Below are positions 1-5,094 of a stretch of DNA of 8,871 nt, in pieces. The position numbers and the translations under genes are program-made. Under the pieces are notes generated by a model. That model had not been told where the DNA came from and did no database searches. It saw only the letters and a list, made by a program, of their open reading frames with translations. Positions within the stretch are counted from its first letter, which is position 1. Every line of letters starts with the position of its first letter. This DNA comes from RBG-16-66-20 sp035517595 (GTDB taxonomy: Bacteria > Pseudomonadota > Gammaproteobacteria > Burkholderiales > SG8-39), in NCBI GenBank assembly GCA_035517595.1, contig DATIYN010000010.1, positions 1 to 8,871 of the forward strand, written 5' to 3'.

Positions 1-303
1 CGAGAAGGTCGAGAGCAGGCTCATCAGCGGCGGCTGCCCGATCACGCGGTGCACCGAGATCCAGTACAGCGCGACGCCGGCGACGAAACCTCCGACGAGC
101 ACGATCGGCAGCGCCGCGTACACCGGCAGGCCGGCGGCGCCGGCGAGCAGGTACACGCCGAACATGCCGGCGACGATCAGCGCGCCGTGGGTGAGGTTCA
201 CCACGTCCATCACGCCCCAGATGAGCGTGATTCCCATCGCCGCGAGGCCGTAGACCGCGCCGATCAGGACGCCGTCGAGCAGCGACGCGAACAGTCCGAT
301 CAC
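1..303 (-). CDS. livH: LivH-type branched-chain amino acid ABC transporter permease, 5' part only
   Basis: Inner-membrane permease subunit of a high-affinity amino-acid (HAAT family) importer; it would form the translocation path with a LivM partner and be driven by LivG/LivF ATPases. The 101 visible residues are very hydrophobic, with likely membrane segments near residues 3-29, 40-58 and 61-83. The segment NLTHGALIVAGMFG (about 36-49) matches the conserved NFAHG region of LivH proteins. The rest of the gene lies beyond the left edge. I chose the GTG at 303 because an in-frame TGA lies at 315-313 and no ATG precedes it; the Shine-Dalgarno is weak. It follows the substrate-binding protein gene on the same strand with 67 bases between, which hold a strong hairpin, so one operon is likely. 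Family assignment is firm; the actual substrate (branched-chain amino acid, amide, urea or other) cannot be told from sequence. Confidence 0.88.
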   Translation of the reverse strand, partial: MIGLFASLLDGVLIGAVYGLAAMGITLIWGVMDVVNLTHGALIVAGMFGVYLLAGAAGLPVYAALPIVLVGGFVAGVALYWISVHRVIGQPPLMSLLSTFS

Positions 304-323
304 GAGCGAGGCTCACAGCAAGA

Positions 324-346
324 GGGCCGGTCCGCCGGACCGGCCC
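324..346 (-). terminator. Intergenic hairpin between binding-protein and permease genes (attenuator or processing site)
   Basis: A perfect 10-base inverted repeat, GGGCCGGTCC / GGACCGGCCC, with a 3-base loop (334-336). It starts 24 bases after the binding-protein stop codon on the minus strand and ends 20 bases before the permease GTG. No U-run follows, so full intrinsic termination is doubtful. Known practice in ABC importer operons is that such hairpins protect the upstream mRNA or cause partial termination, so that the binding protein is made in excess of the permease. That role is inferred here. Confidence 0.55.
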
Positions 347-370
347 CCTCGCGCCCGTATCGATCGCGGG

Positions 371-1570
371 TCAGCGGAGCGGGTACTGCGCCTTGGCGGT
401 CGCCGCCGCGTCCGGCCAGACCATCTCCTTCTCCAGTGCGCCACCCTTCTTCTGCCACTGCGCGAGCACCATCGGGTGCGAGAGCTGCAGGCCGTGATCG
501 TTCGCGTCGGTGGCGAACTTGTTGGGGCCGAAGAAGGTCGTCACGTCCATCGCGTCGAGCTTGGCCGCGACCTTCGCCGGTTCGACCGAGCCCGCCTCCT
601 CCATCGCGTGCTCGAGCAGCAGCCCGGCGACGTAGCCCGAGGCGGCGTGGTAGTCCGGGTCCTGGTTGAACTTGGCGTGGAACGCGTTCGTGAATTGCTC
701 GACCGTGGGACCGAACTGCGGCTTGTACTTCACCTGCGGCTCCCACTGCGACGGCACGGTGATGCCGATCGCCGCGTCGGCGAGCGTCTTGAACTTCTCG
801 CTGTCGGGCGCGACCAGGATCGTCACCCACTTCAGGTCGGCCTTCTGGTCGTGCATCTGGCGCGCGAGCGTGGCGCCATCGGGGTAGTGCCCGCCGCCGA
901 GGAACGCGTTCGCGCCGGAGGAAATGACCTTGTTGATGACCGCGGTAAAGTCCGTGGTCGAGGGCGGATACGATTCGTCCATCGCCACGGTCATGCCGGC
1001 GTCCTGCGCCTGCTTCTTGGCGGCCGCCACCACGGCCTTGGAGAACGGATCGTCCGAGTAGACGAACGCCACCTTGGCGTGCGGGTCGTGCTGCTTCAGC
1101 TCGGCGATCGCGCCGCTCAGGTAGTGCCCGGCCGAGGTGATCGGCTGGAACAGGTACTTGTTGCCCAGCTGGAAGATCTTCTCCTCCGCGCCCCCGGCAA
1201 CGAGCATCACCGTGCCGTACTGCTCGGTGATCACGGCCGCGGTCGCGCTCAGGCCCGAGGAATACGGGCTGAACAGGAACTGCGCCTTGTCCTGCAGGAT
1301 CAGCCGCGTGTAGAGCTGCTGCACGCGCCCGCCCTGCGACTGGTCGTCGTACTCCACGAAGCGGACCTTGTAGTGCTTGTCGCCGACCTTGATGCCGCCC
1401 CTGGCGTTCATCTCGTCGCGCCAGAGCTCGGCGCCGCGCAGCTGGGTGGTGGAGTCGACGTTGAGCGGGCCGGTGCGCGACACCGTCATGCCGATGGTGA
1501 TCTCGTCGTCCGCATAAGCCGGCATCGCGGCAAAGGCCGAGAGCACGGCGACCAGCAGTGCCTTCTTCAT
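371..1570 (-). CDS. ABC transporter substrate-binding protein (LivJ-like, periplasmic type I fold)
   Basis: A 399-residue periplasmic solute-binding protein of the Leu/Ile/Val-binding type (Peripla_BP_6), which captures ligand and delivers it to the LivH-type permease encoded just downstream. Residues 1-20 form a clear Sec signal peptide: KK, a hydrophobic core, and AYA before Asp21. The mature protein opens with EITIGMTVSRTGPLN, the usual first strand and ligand loop of this fold, followed by RGAELWRDEMNARGG. There are no cysteines anywhere, so it lacks the disulphide of E. coli LivJ. The open frame runs 27 codons further upstream, but the ATG at 1570 is preferred because an excellent GGAGGAGG ribosome site precedes it and the signal peptide starts exactly there. 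Ligand is unknown; amino acids, amides and aromatic acids are all bound by this family. Confidence 0.93.
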   Translation of the reverse strand: MKKALLVAVLSAFAAMPAYADDEITIGMTVSRTGPLNVDSTTQLRGAELWRDEMNARGGIKVGDKHYKVRFVEYDDQSQGGRVQQLYTRLILQDKAQFLFSPYSSGLSATAAVITEQYGTVMLVAGGAEEKIFQLGNKYLFQPITSAGHYLSGAIAELKQHDPHAKVAFVYSDDPFSKAVVAAAKKQAQDAGMTVAMDESYPPSTTDFTAVINKVISSGANAFLGGGHYPDGATLARQMHDQKADLKWVTILVAPDSEKFKTLADAAIGITVPSQWEPQVKYKPQFGPTVEQFTNAFHAKFNQDPDYHAASGYVAGLLLEHAMEEAGSVEPAKVAAKLDAMDVTTFFGPNKFATDANDHGLQLSHPMVLAQWQKKGGALEKEMVWPDAAATAKAQYPLR

Positions 1571-1583
1571 GCCTACCTCCTCC
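1571..1583 (-). promoter_or_regulatory. Strong ribosome-binding site of the substrate-binding protein gene
   Basis: Read on the minus strand the bases are GGAGGAGGTAGGC directly before the ATG at 1570. GGAGG repeats are near-complete anti-Shine-Dalgarno matches at suitable spacing. This is the strongest ribosome site in the window, decides the start of the gene, and fits a protein needed in large amounts. Confidence 0.8.
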
Positions 1584-1616
1584 GAGGGTGAAATATCGTG
1601 CAGCGACAAGATTACC

Positions 1617-1636
1617 CCCGCGCGCCCGTGCGCGGG
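1617..1636 (-). terminator. Possible rhlE 3' hairpin
   Basis: A 7-base inverted repeat (CCCGCGC / GCGCGGG on the minus strand, 6-base loop) lies 33 bases past the rhlE stop and upstream of the binding-protein gene. Only the loose run TAATCTTGT follows, with no true U-tract, so it may be a weak or factor-assisted terminator. In DNA this GC-rich such hairpins arise easily by chance. I found no convincing promoter for the binding-protein gene in the rest of the 99-base gap. Confidence 0.3.
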
Positions 1637-1669
1637 AGTGCACCGCAGCATGCGGAGGGGCAGGAAACG

Positions 1670-3121
1670 CTAGGCGCGCTTGAGGCCGCCGAGCAGCGCC
1701 GCCACGGGCCGCTCGCGGCGCTTGCCATGCGGCGAGGGCTCGGGCGCCTTGGCGACCGCGGGCGCGGTGCCGGGCTCGTAGGGCTTCGAGAAGATCGGAT
1801 CGGAGGGTTTGGGCTGCGGGCGGCTCGGGAGCGGCGAAGGATGCGCGGACTGCGGCGATCGCGGCTGCGGCGCGGAGTGGCCATTGCGCGATGGTCTTCC
1901 TTCGCGCCGGCCGTCGCGCCGCCGGTCGCCGCGCCTGGGCTCGCCGCCGATCATCGCCGCCGCGGTGCCGGCGCTCGGTTCGAAGCCCGCGACGAGCGCG
2001 CGCTCCAGCTTCTTCTTGATGAGCTTTTCGATCGCGGCAAGCGCCTCGGCGTCCTCGGGCGCGGCGAGCGAGATCGCCTCTCCCGTGAGGCCCGCGCGGC
2101 CCGTGCGGCCGATGCGGTGCACGTAGTCCTCGGGCGAGTGCGGGATGTCGAAGTTGATGACTTGCGGCAGGCCCTGAATGTCGAGGCCGCGCGAGGCGAC
2201 GTCGGTCGCCACGAGCACCGTGGTCTTGCCGGCCTTGAAGGCCTCGAGCGCGGCCTCGCGCTCGGCCTGGGTCTTGTCGCCGTGGATCGCGTCGGCGTGG
2301 ATGCGGTCGCGGCGCAGCTGGTGCGCGAGGCGGTTGGCGCCGATGCGCGTGCCGCAGAAAACGAGCACCTGCTTCAGGCCGCGCGTCTGGATCAGGTAGG
2401 ACAGGACCTCGCGCTTCTTCTCGCGCGGCACCGGGTGCACAATGTGCGTCACGAGGTCGGCGGCCGCATTGCGCGTCGCGACCTGCACCTCGGCCGGGTT
2501 CTTCAGCAGCGTCTTCGTGAGGTTGCGGATCTCGTCGGGGAACGTCGCCGAGAACAGCAGGTTCTGCCGGGCCGTGGGCAGCAGCGCGATGATGCGCTTG
2601 ATGTCCGGCAGGAAGCCCATGTCGAGCATGCGGTCGGCCTCGTCCAGGATCAGCACCGAGACCTGATTGAACATCACGGTCTTGTTCTGAACGTGGTCGA
2701 GCAGCCGCCCCGGCGTCGCGACGAGGATCTCCACGCCCTTGCGCAGCGCCTCGATCTGCGCGTTCATGTCCGAGCCGCCGTAGACGAGCGCGGTGCGCAG
2801 CGGCAGGTGCTTGCCGTAGTCGCGGAAGCTCTCCTCGACCTGGATCGCGAGCTCGCGCGTAGGCGCGAGCACCAGCACGCGTATCGGGTGGCGCGCGGGG
2901 GAGGCCGAGTGGCTCGCGAGCGGCGCCAGGCGCTGCAGCGTGGGCAGCGCGAACGCGGCCGTCTTGCCCGTGCCGGTCTGCGCGCCGGCCATGAGGTCAC
3001 GACCCTCAAGCACGAGGGGAATTGCCTGTTCCTGGATGGGGCTCGGCGTTTCGTAGCCGAGTTCTTTCACTGCCTGCAGCAGCGGCGGAATCAGACCGAG
3101 TTTGTCGAAGCCGGAACTAAT
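1670..3121 (-). CDS. rhlE: DEAD-box ATP-dependent RNA helicase, RhlE type
   Basis: Unwinds RNA duplexes using ATP; RhlE proteins act in ribosome assembly and RNA turnover. All helicase motifs are present (numbered from a start at 3121): Phe5, Q-motif GYETPSPIQ 22-30, motif I AQTGTGKT 47-54, Ia PTRELA 87-92, TPGR near 136-139, DEAD 160-163, SAT 191-193, ATDVASRGLD near 305-314, and HRIGRTGR 335-342. A basic, Pro/Arg-rich tail (about 395-483) ends in PVAALLGGLKR, a signature I associate with betaproteobacterial RhlE. The start is unusual. The first in-frame ATG/GTG/TTG is GTG at 3070, which would remove the conserved Phe 17 residues before the Q-motif. Coding similarity continues to an ATT at 3121, just after an in-frame TAG (3127-3125). 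I therefore mark ATT as the probable rare start; a frameshift from the ATG at 3141 is the alternative. The product is 483 residues from ATT or 466 from GTG. Confidence 0.92.
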   Translation of the reverse strand: MSSGFDKLGLIPPLLQAVKELGYETPSPIQEQAIPLVLEGRDLMAGAQTGTGKTAAFALPTLQRLAPLASHSASPARHPIRVLVLAPTRELAIQVEESFRDYGKHLPLRTALVYGGSDMNAQIEALRKGVEILVATPGRLLDHVQNKTVMFNQVSVLILDEADRMLDMGFLPDIKRIIALLPTARQNLLFSATFPDEIRNLTKTLLKNPAEVQVATRNAAADLVTHIVHPVPREKKREVLSYLIQTRGLKQVLVFCGTRIGANRLAHQLRRDRIHADAIHGDKTQAEREAALEAFKAGKTTVLVATDVASRGLDIQGLPQVINFDIPHSPEDYVHRIGRTGRAGLTGEAISLAAPEDAEALAAIEKLIKKKLERALVAGFEPSAGTAAAMIGGEPRRGDRRRDGRREGRPSRNGHSAPQPRSPQSAHPSPLPSRPQPKPSDPIFSKPYEPGTAPAVAKAPEPSPHGKRRERPVAALLGGLKRA

Positions 3122-3151
3122 GACCTAAGGCCCTGAAACATAAGGGCTCGG

Positions 3152-3157
3152 ATTATA
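3152..3157 (-). promoter_or_regulatory. Consensus -10 box upstream of rhlE
   Basis: A perfect TATAAT on the minus strand sits in the 51-base gap after the thioesterase gene. Transcription would begin near 3145, about 24 bases before the probable ATT start and 4 bases before the ATG at 3141. No good -35 lies 16-18 bases upstream (CCGCGT at 3180-3175). It would give rhlE its own promoter in addition to read-through from upstream. Confidence 0.55.
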
Positions 3158-3172
3158 CCCCCGGGCGGGGCT

Positions 3173-3577
3173 TTACGCGGCAATGACGAGTTGGGTCTGC
3201 GTCACCAGCGCGACCATCTTCCCGGCCTCGCTGCGCACGGTCGTCTGGCAGACAACCGTGGTACGGCCCTTGTGCACCGGCACGGACTCGCCCAGCACGC
3301 GGCTGCCCAGCGGCGCGCCGCCGATGAAATTGGTCTTCGACTCGATGGTCGTGGTGCGCGCGCCCTCGGGCATGTTGAGGATCGCCGCCACGGCGCCCAG
3401 CGTATCGGCGAAGGCCATGATCGCCCCGCCGTGCAGGCTGTCGCCGATCGTGCAGAGGTCCTTGCGCACGGTCAGCCGCGCGACGACCTTGTCGGGCGTC
3501 ACGTCGGTGAACTCGACGCCCATGAGATCGGGCAGCGCGCCCTTGAACCTTTCCTGGTATTCCGCGGCGCGGCTCAT
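3173..3577 (-). CDS. PaaI-family hotdog-fold thioesterase
   Basis: A 134-residue cytoplasmic acyl-CoA thioesterase of the PaaI/YbgC-like hotdog superfamily, which hydrolyses acyl- or aryl-CoA thioesters. The diagnostic segment is LHGGAIMAFADT (48-59): His49-Gly50-Gly51 begins the central helix and Asp58 falls where the family has its catalytic acid. The downstream strand TIESKTNFIGGA (77-88) is also typical. Length matches the family norm of about 130-150 residues, and there is no signal peptide or membrane segment. The ATG at 3577 is one base after the TGA of the upstream unknown gene (3581-3579), so translational coupling is likely. No phenylacetate-degradation genes are nearby, so the family name should not be read as a pathway. 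A housekeeping role clearing stalled CoA esters is equally possible; the substrate is unknown. Confidence 0.87.
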   Translation of the reverse strand: MSRAAEYQERFKGALPDLMGVEFTDVTPDKVVARLTVRKDLCTIGDSLHGGAIMAFADTLGAVAAILNMPEGARTTTIESKTNFIGGAPLGSRVLGESVPVHKGRTTVVCQTTVRSEAGKMVALVTQTQLVIAA

Positions 3578-3578
3578 C

Positions 3579-4109
3579 TCAGTTGATGGTCCTGCGGCTG
3601 CGCTCGGGCGCGCTCTCCTGCGCCTCCACGCCGGGGAGCTGCAGGTCCATGTCCCAGTCGCTCTTCTTCACCGCCGCCTGCAGCAGCCGGCAGACCGAGT
3701 GCAGCAGTACCGGATCGAGCGTCAGCGTGACGCCCTGCCCCTCGGACGGATGCATCGCGAGCACCGGATGCCCGCTCGGATCATGCCCGGTCTGGATGCG
3801 CGCGAGCAGCAGCGGCTCGGCGCCGAGCGGGGTCGCGCGCGAGCTGTCGTCGTAGGGCTGCGAGAAATTGGCCTTCGAGACCGCCTGCTCGTGCTCGATG
3901 CTGAGCAGCGCCTTGCGCGCCTCCGGGTTGGGCTGCGTTCGGATGCGCGGGCTCGCCTCCTCGGCGAGCTTTACGAGCAGCGGCCAGAGCAGCTTCACGA
4001 AGCGCCGCGTGAGCCACATGCGCACCTCGACCTTCTCGCTCGCCGCGATCAGCATCAGCAGCCGGTCCTGCTCGGCGGCGAAGTCGATCTTGAGCTGGTG
4101 CAGGCGCAT
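3579..4109 (-). CDS. Conserved protein of unknown function, 176 residues
   Basis: I do not recognise a named domain; from memory, similar 170-180 residue proteins occur in betaproteobacteria without known function. It begins MRLHQLKIDF and then AAEQDRLLMLIAASEKVEVRMW, which looks like a small beta-sheet N-terminal region. A basic amphipathic helix follows (TRRFVKLLWPLLVKLAEEA, about 34-52). Residues 95-135 look beta-rich (LLLARIQTG, VLAMHP, GVTLTLDP), then a helix LHSVCRLLQAAVKKSDWD (136-153). The acidic-to-basic C-terminus is probably disordered. There is no signal peptide or membrane segment, so it is cytosolic. The ATG at 4109 is chosen over the longer frame to 4184 because homology-like sequence starts at MRLHQL and the longer frame would run into the divergent acetyltransferase gene. 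It is coupled to the thioesterase gene one base downstream. Confidence 0.75.
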   Translation of the reverse strand: MRLHQLKIDFAAEQDRLLMLIAASEKVEVRMWLTRRFVKLLWPLLVKLAEEASPRIRTQPNPEARKALLSIEHEQAVSKANFSQPYDDSSRATPLGAEPLLLARIQTGHDPSGHPVLAMHPSEGQGVTLTLDPVLLHSVCRLLQAAVKKSDWDMDLQLPGVEAQESAPERSRRTIN

Positions 4110-4121
4110 GCGGAGTGGCCA

Positions 4122-4127
4122 ATTGTA
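4122..4127 (-). promoter_or_regulatory. Candidate -10 box for the unknown gene and thioesterase operon
   Basis: TACAAT on the minus strand, 12 bases before the ATG at 4109, predicts a leader of only about six bases. No clear -35 is present. It overlaps by two bases the -10 box of the divergent acetyltransferase gene, so the two promoters probably share one melted region. Confidence 0.45.
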
Positions 4128-4131
4128 GAAT
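4126..4131 (+). promoter_or_regulatory. Candidate -10 box for the GNAT acetyltransferase gene
   Basis: TAGAAT with TG directly in front of it, six bases before the ATG at 4138. The expected transcription start coincides with the ATG, suggesting a leaderless mRNA; no Shine-Dalgarno is visible. No -35 match is seen at the usual distance. Confidence 0.42.
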
Positions 4132-4137
4132 GCTTTG

Positions 4138-4602
4138 ATGCCGGAAATCGCCCCCGCGCGCGCGGCGGACCTCGACGAGATCAAGCGCCTGTTCCGCGAA
4201 TACTCCGCGCTCGTGTCCGAGGCGCTCTGCTTCCAGGGCTTCGACCAGGAGCTGGCCGGCCTGCCGGGCGCCTACGTCCCGCCGTCCGGCGCGCTGCTGA
4301 TCGCGCGGGACGGCGATGCGGTGGCCGGCTGCGTGGCCCTGCGCCGCCTGGACGAGCGCAGCGCGGAGATGAAGCGCATGTACGTGCGCGAGGCCTGGCG
4401 CGGCACGGGCCTCGGCCGGCGCCTCGCGCTCGCCATCATCGAGGAAGCGAAGCGGCGCGGCTACGCGCGCGTCGTGCTCGACACGCTGCCCAAGCTCTCG
4501 GCGGCGATCGCGCTGTACCGCGACCTGGGCTTTCGCGAAACCGGACCCTACCTCGCGAGCCCCACTCCGGGCGCGCTCTGCTTCGAGCTCAGTTTTTCCT
4601 GA
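4138..4602 (+). CDS. GNAT family N-acetyltransferase
   Basis: A 154-residue single-domain GNAT that would transfer an acetyl group from acetyl-CoA to an unknown amine. The order of elements is typical: N-terminal helix PARAADLDEIKRLFREY (6-22), strands ALLIARDGDAVAGCVALRRL (52-71), then MKRMYVREAWRGTGLGRRLALAIIEEAKRRG (78-108). In that segment RGTGLG (88-93) is the acetyl-CoA pyrophosphate-binding loop. VVLDTL and AIALYRDLGFRETGPY (123-138) form the C-terminal part. The latter resembles the many MarR-linked or stand-alone GNATs with an LYRxLGF motif. TTG at 4135 is adjacent, but ATG 4138 is the natural start. The gene stands alone on the plus strand between two minus-strand clusters, and its last 14 bases overlap the end of rfaE2. 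The substrate cannot be predicted. Confidence 0.88.
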   Translation: MPEIAPARAADLDEIKRLFREYSALVSEALCFQGFDQELAGLPGAYVPPSGALLIARDGDAVAGCVALRRLDERSAEMKRMYVREAWRGTGLGRRLALAIIEEAKRRGYARVVLDTLPKLSAAIALYRDLGFRETGPYLASPTPGALCFELSFS

Positions 4603-5080
4603 TCCTCTCCAGCAGCGCGGTGCTCGAGCGCTGGTGCTCGAACGGGATCGACACCACGCGGCCGCCGCGCGCGAGCGTCTCGGCGCCGCCGACGATCCTG
4701 TCCGCCGGCCAGTCGCCGCCTTTCGCCAGCACCTCGGGCCTGAGCGCGGCGATGATCGCGGCCGGCGTGTCCTCCTCGAACCAGGTGACCGCGCTCACCG
4801 ACTCGAGCGCCGCGACCAGCGCCATGCGGTCCTCCAGGCCGTTGACCGGCCGGCCCTCGCCCTTGCCGAGCCGGCGCGCCGAAGCGTCGCTGTTGAGCGC
4901 GACCACCAGCGAGGCGCCGAGCGCGCGCGCCTGCGCGAGATAGGTGACATGGCCGCGGTGCAGGAGATCGAACACGCCGTTGGTGAACACCAGCGGCCGC
5001 GGCAGGCCGCCCGCCCAGCGCGCAGCCTCGCCCGGCGCGCGGATCTTGGCTTCGAATCCCGGGCGGGCGGAGGCGTCTAT
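4589..5080 (-). CDS. rfaE2: D-glycero-beta-D-manno-heptose 1-phosphate adenylyltransferase (RfaE2 / HldE C-terminal type)
   Basis: Cytidylyltransferase-fold enzyme that adenylylates heptose 1-phosphate, giving the ADP-heptose precursor of the LPS inner core. Numbered from 5080, it shows FTNGVFDLLHRGH (32-44) with the HxGH signature His41/His44, NSD (63-65), RPVN (77-80), DR (84-85) and the C-terminal SSTALLERI (152-160). There is no kinase domain, so this is the stand-alone C-terminal half of the HldE architecture. The only in-frame ATG/GTG/TTG start is GTG at 4990, which would cut into the first beta strand (PLVFTNG). The 30 codons before it read like a normal N-terminus (FEAKIRAPGEAARW). 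The frame continues back to an ATA at 5080-5078 overlapping the dolP TAG, giving 163 residues, the usual size. I therefore extend to 5080, but the start mechanism is unproven. The SIS isomerase two genes upstream belongs to the same pathway. Confidence 0.88.
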   Translation of the reverse strand: MDASARPGFEAKIRAPGEAARWAGGLPRPLVFTNGVFDLLHRGHVTYLAQARALGASLVVALNSDASARRLGKGEGRPVNGLEDRMALVAALESVSAVTWFEEDTPAAIIAALRPEVLAKGGDWPADRIVGGAETLARGGRVVSIPFEHQRSSTALLERIRKN

Positions 5081-5094
5081 TTTTTCGGCGCCTC
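5070..5094 (-). other. Stem-loop enclosing the dolP stop and the rfaE2 start region
   Basis: On the minus strand GAGGCG (5094-5089) can pair with CGCCTC (5075-5070). The 13-base loop holds a run of six A, the dolP TAG and the overlapping ATA of the rfaE2 frame. A six-base GC-rich stem is modest evidence in DNA this rich in GC. Its position exactly around the gene junction is what makes it notable. Confidence 0.35.

Noticed and set aside
300..1643. 447-residue minus-strand frame and its plus-strand mirror (476-1591) over the binding-protein gene
   Set aside because: Frame shadows of the binding protein, whose own frame has a signal peptide, ribosome site and family motifs.
1598..3136. 512-residue plus-strand open frame opposite rhlE
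   Set aside because: Arg/Leu/Val-rich composition with no recognisable motif, and it mirrors the real helicase on the minus strand. Long antisense frames are expected at this GC content.
4120..4125. CAATTG palindrome as an operator between the divergent genes
   Set aside because: A six-base palindrome is too short and is already explained by the overlapping -10 hexamers.
3183..4943. 586-residue plus-strand frame across the thioesterase, unknown, GNAT and rfaE2 genes
   Set aside because: It runs through four well-supported genes in wrong frames or on the wrong strand, and its composition is shadow-like.
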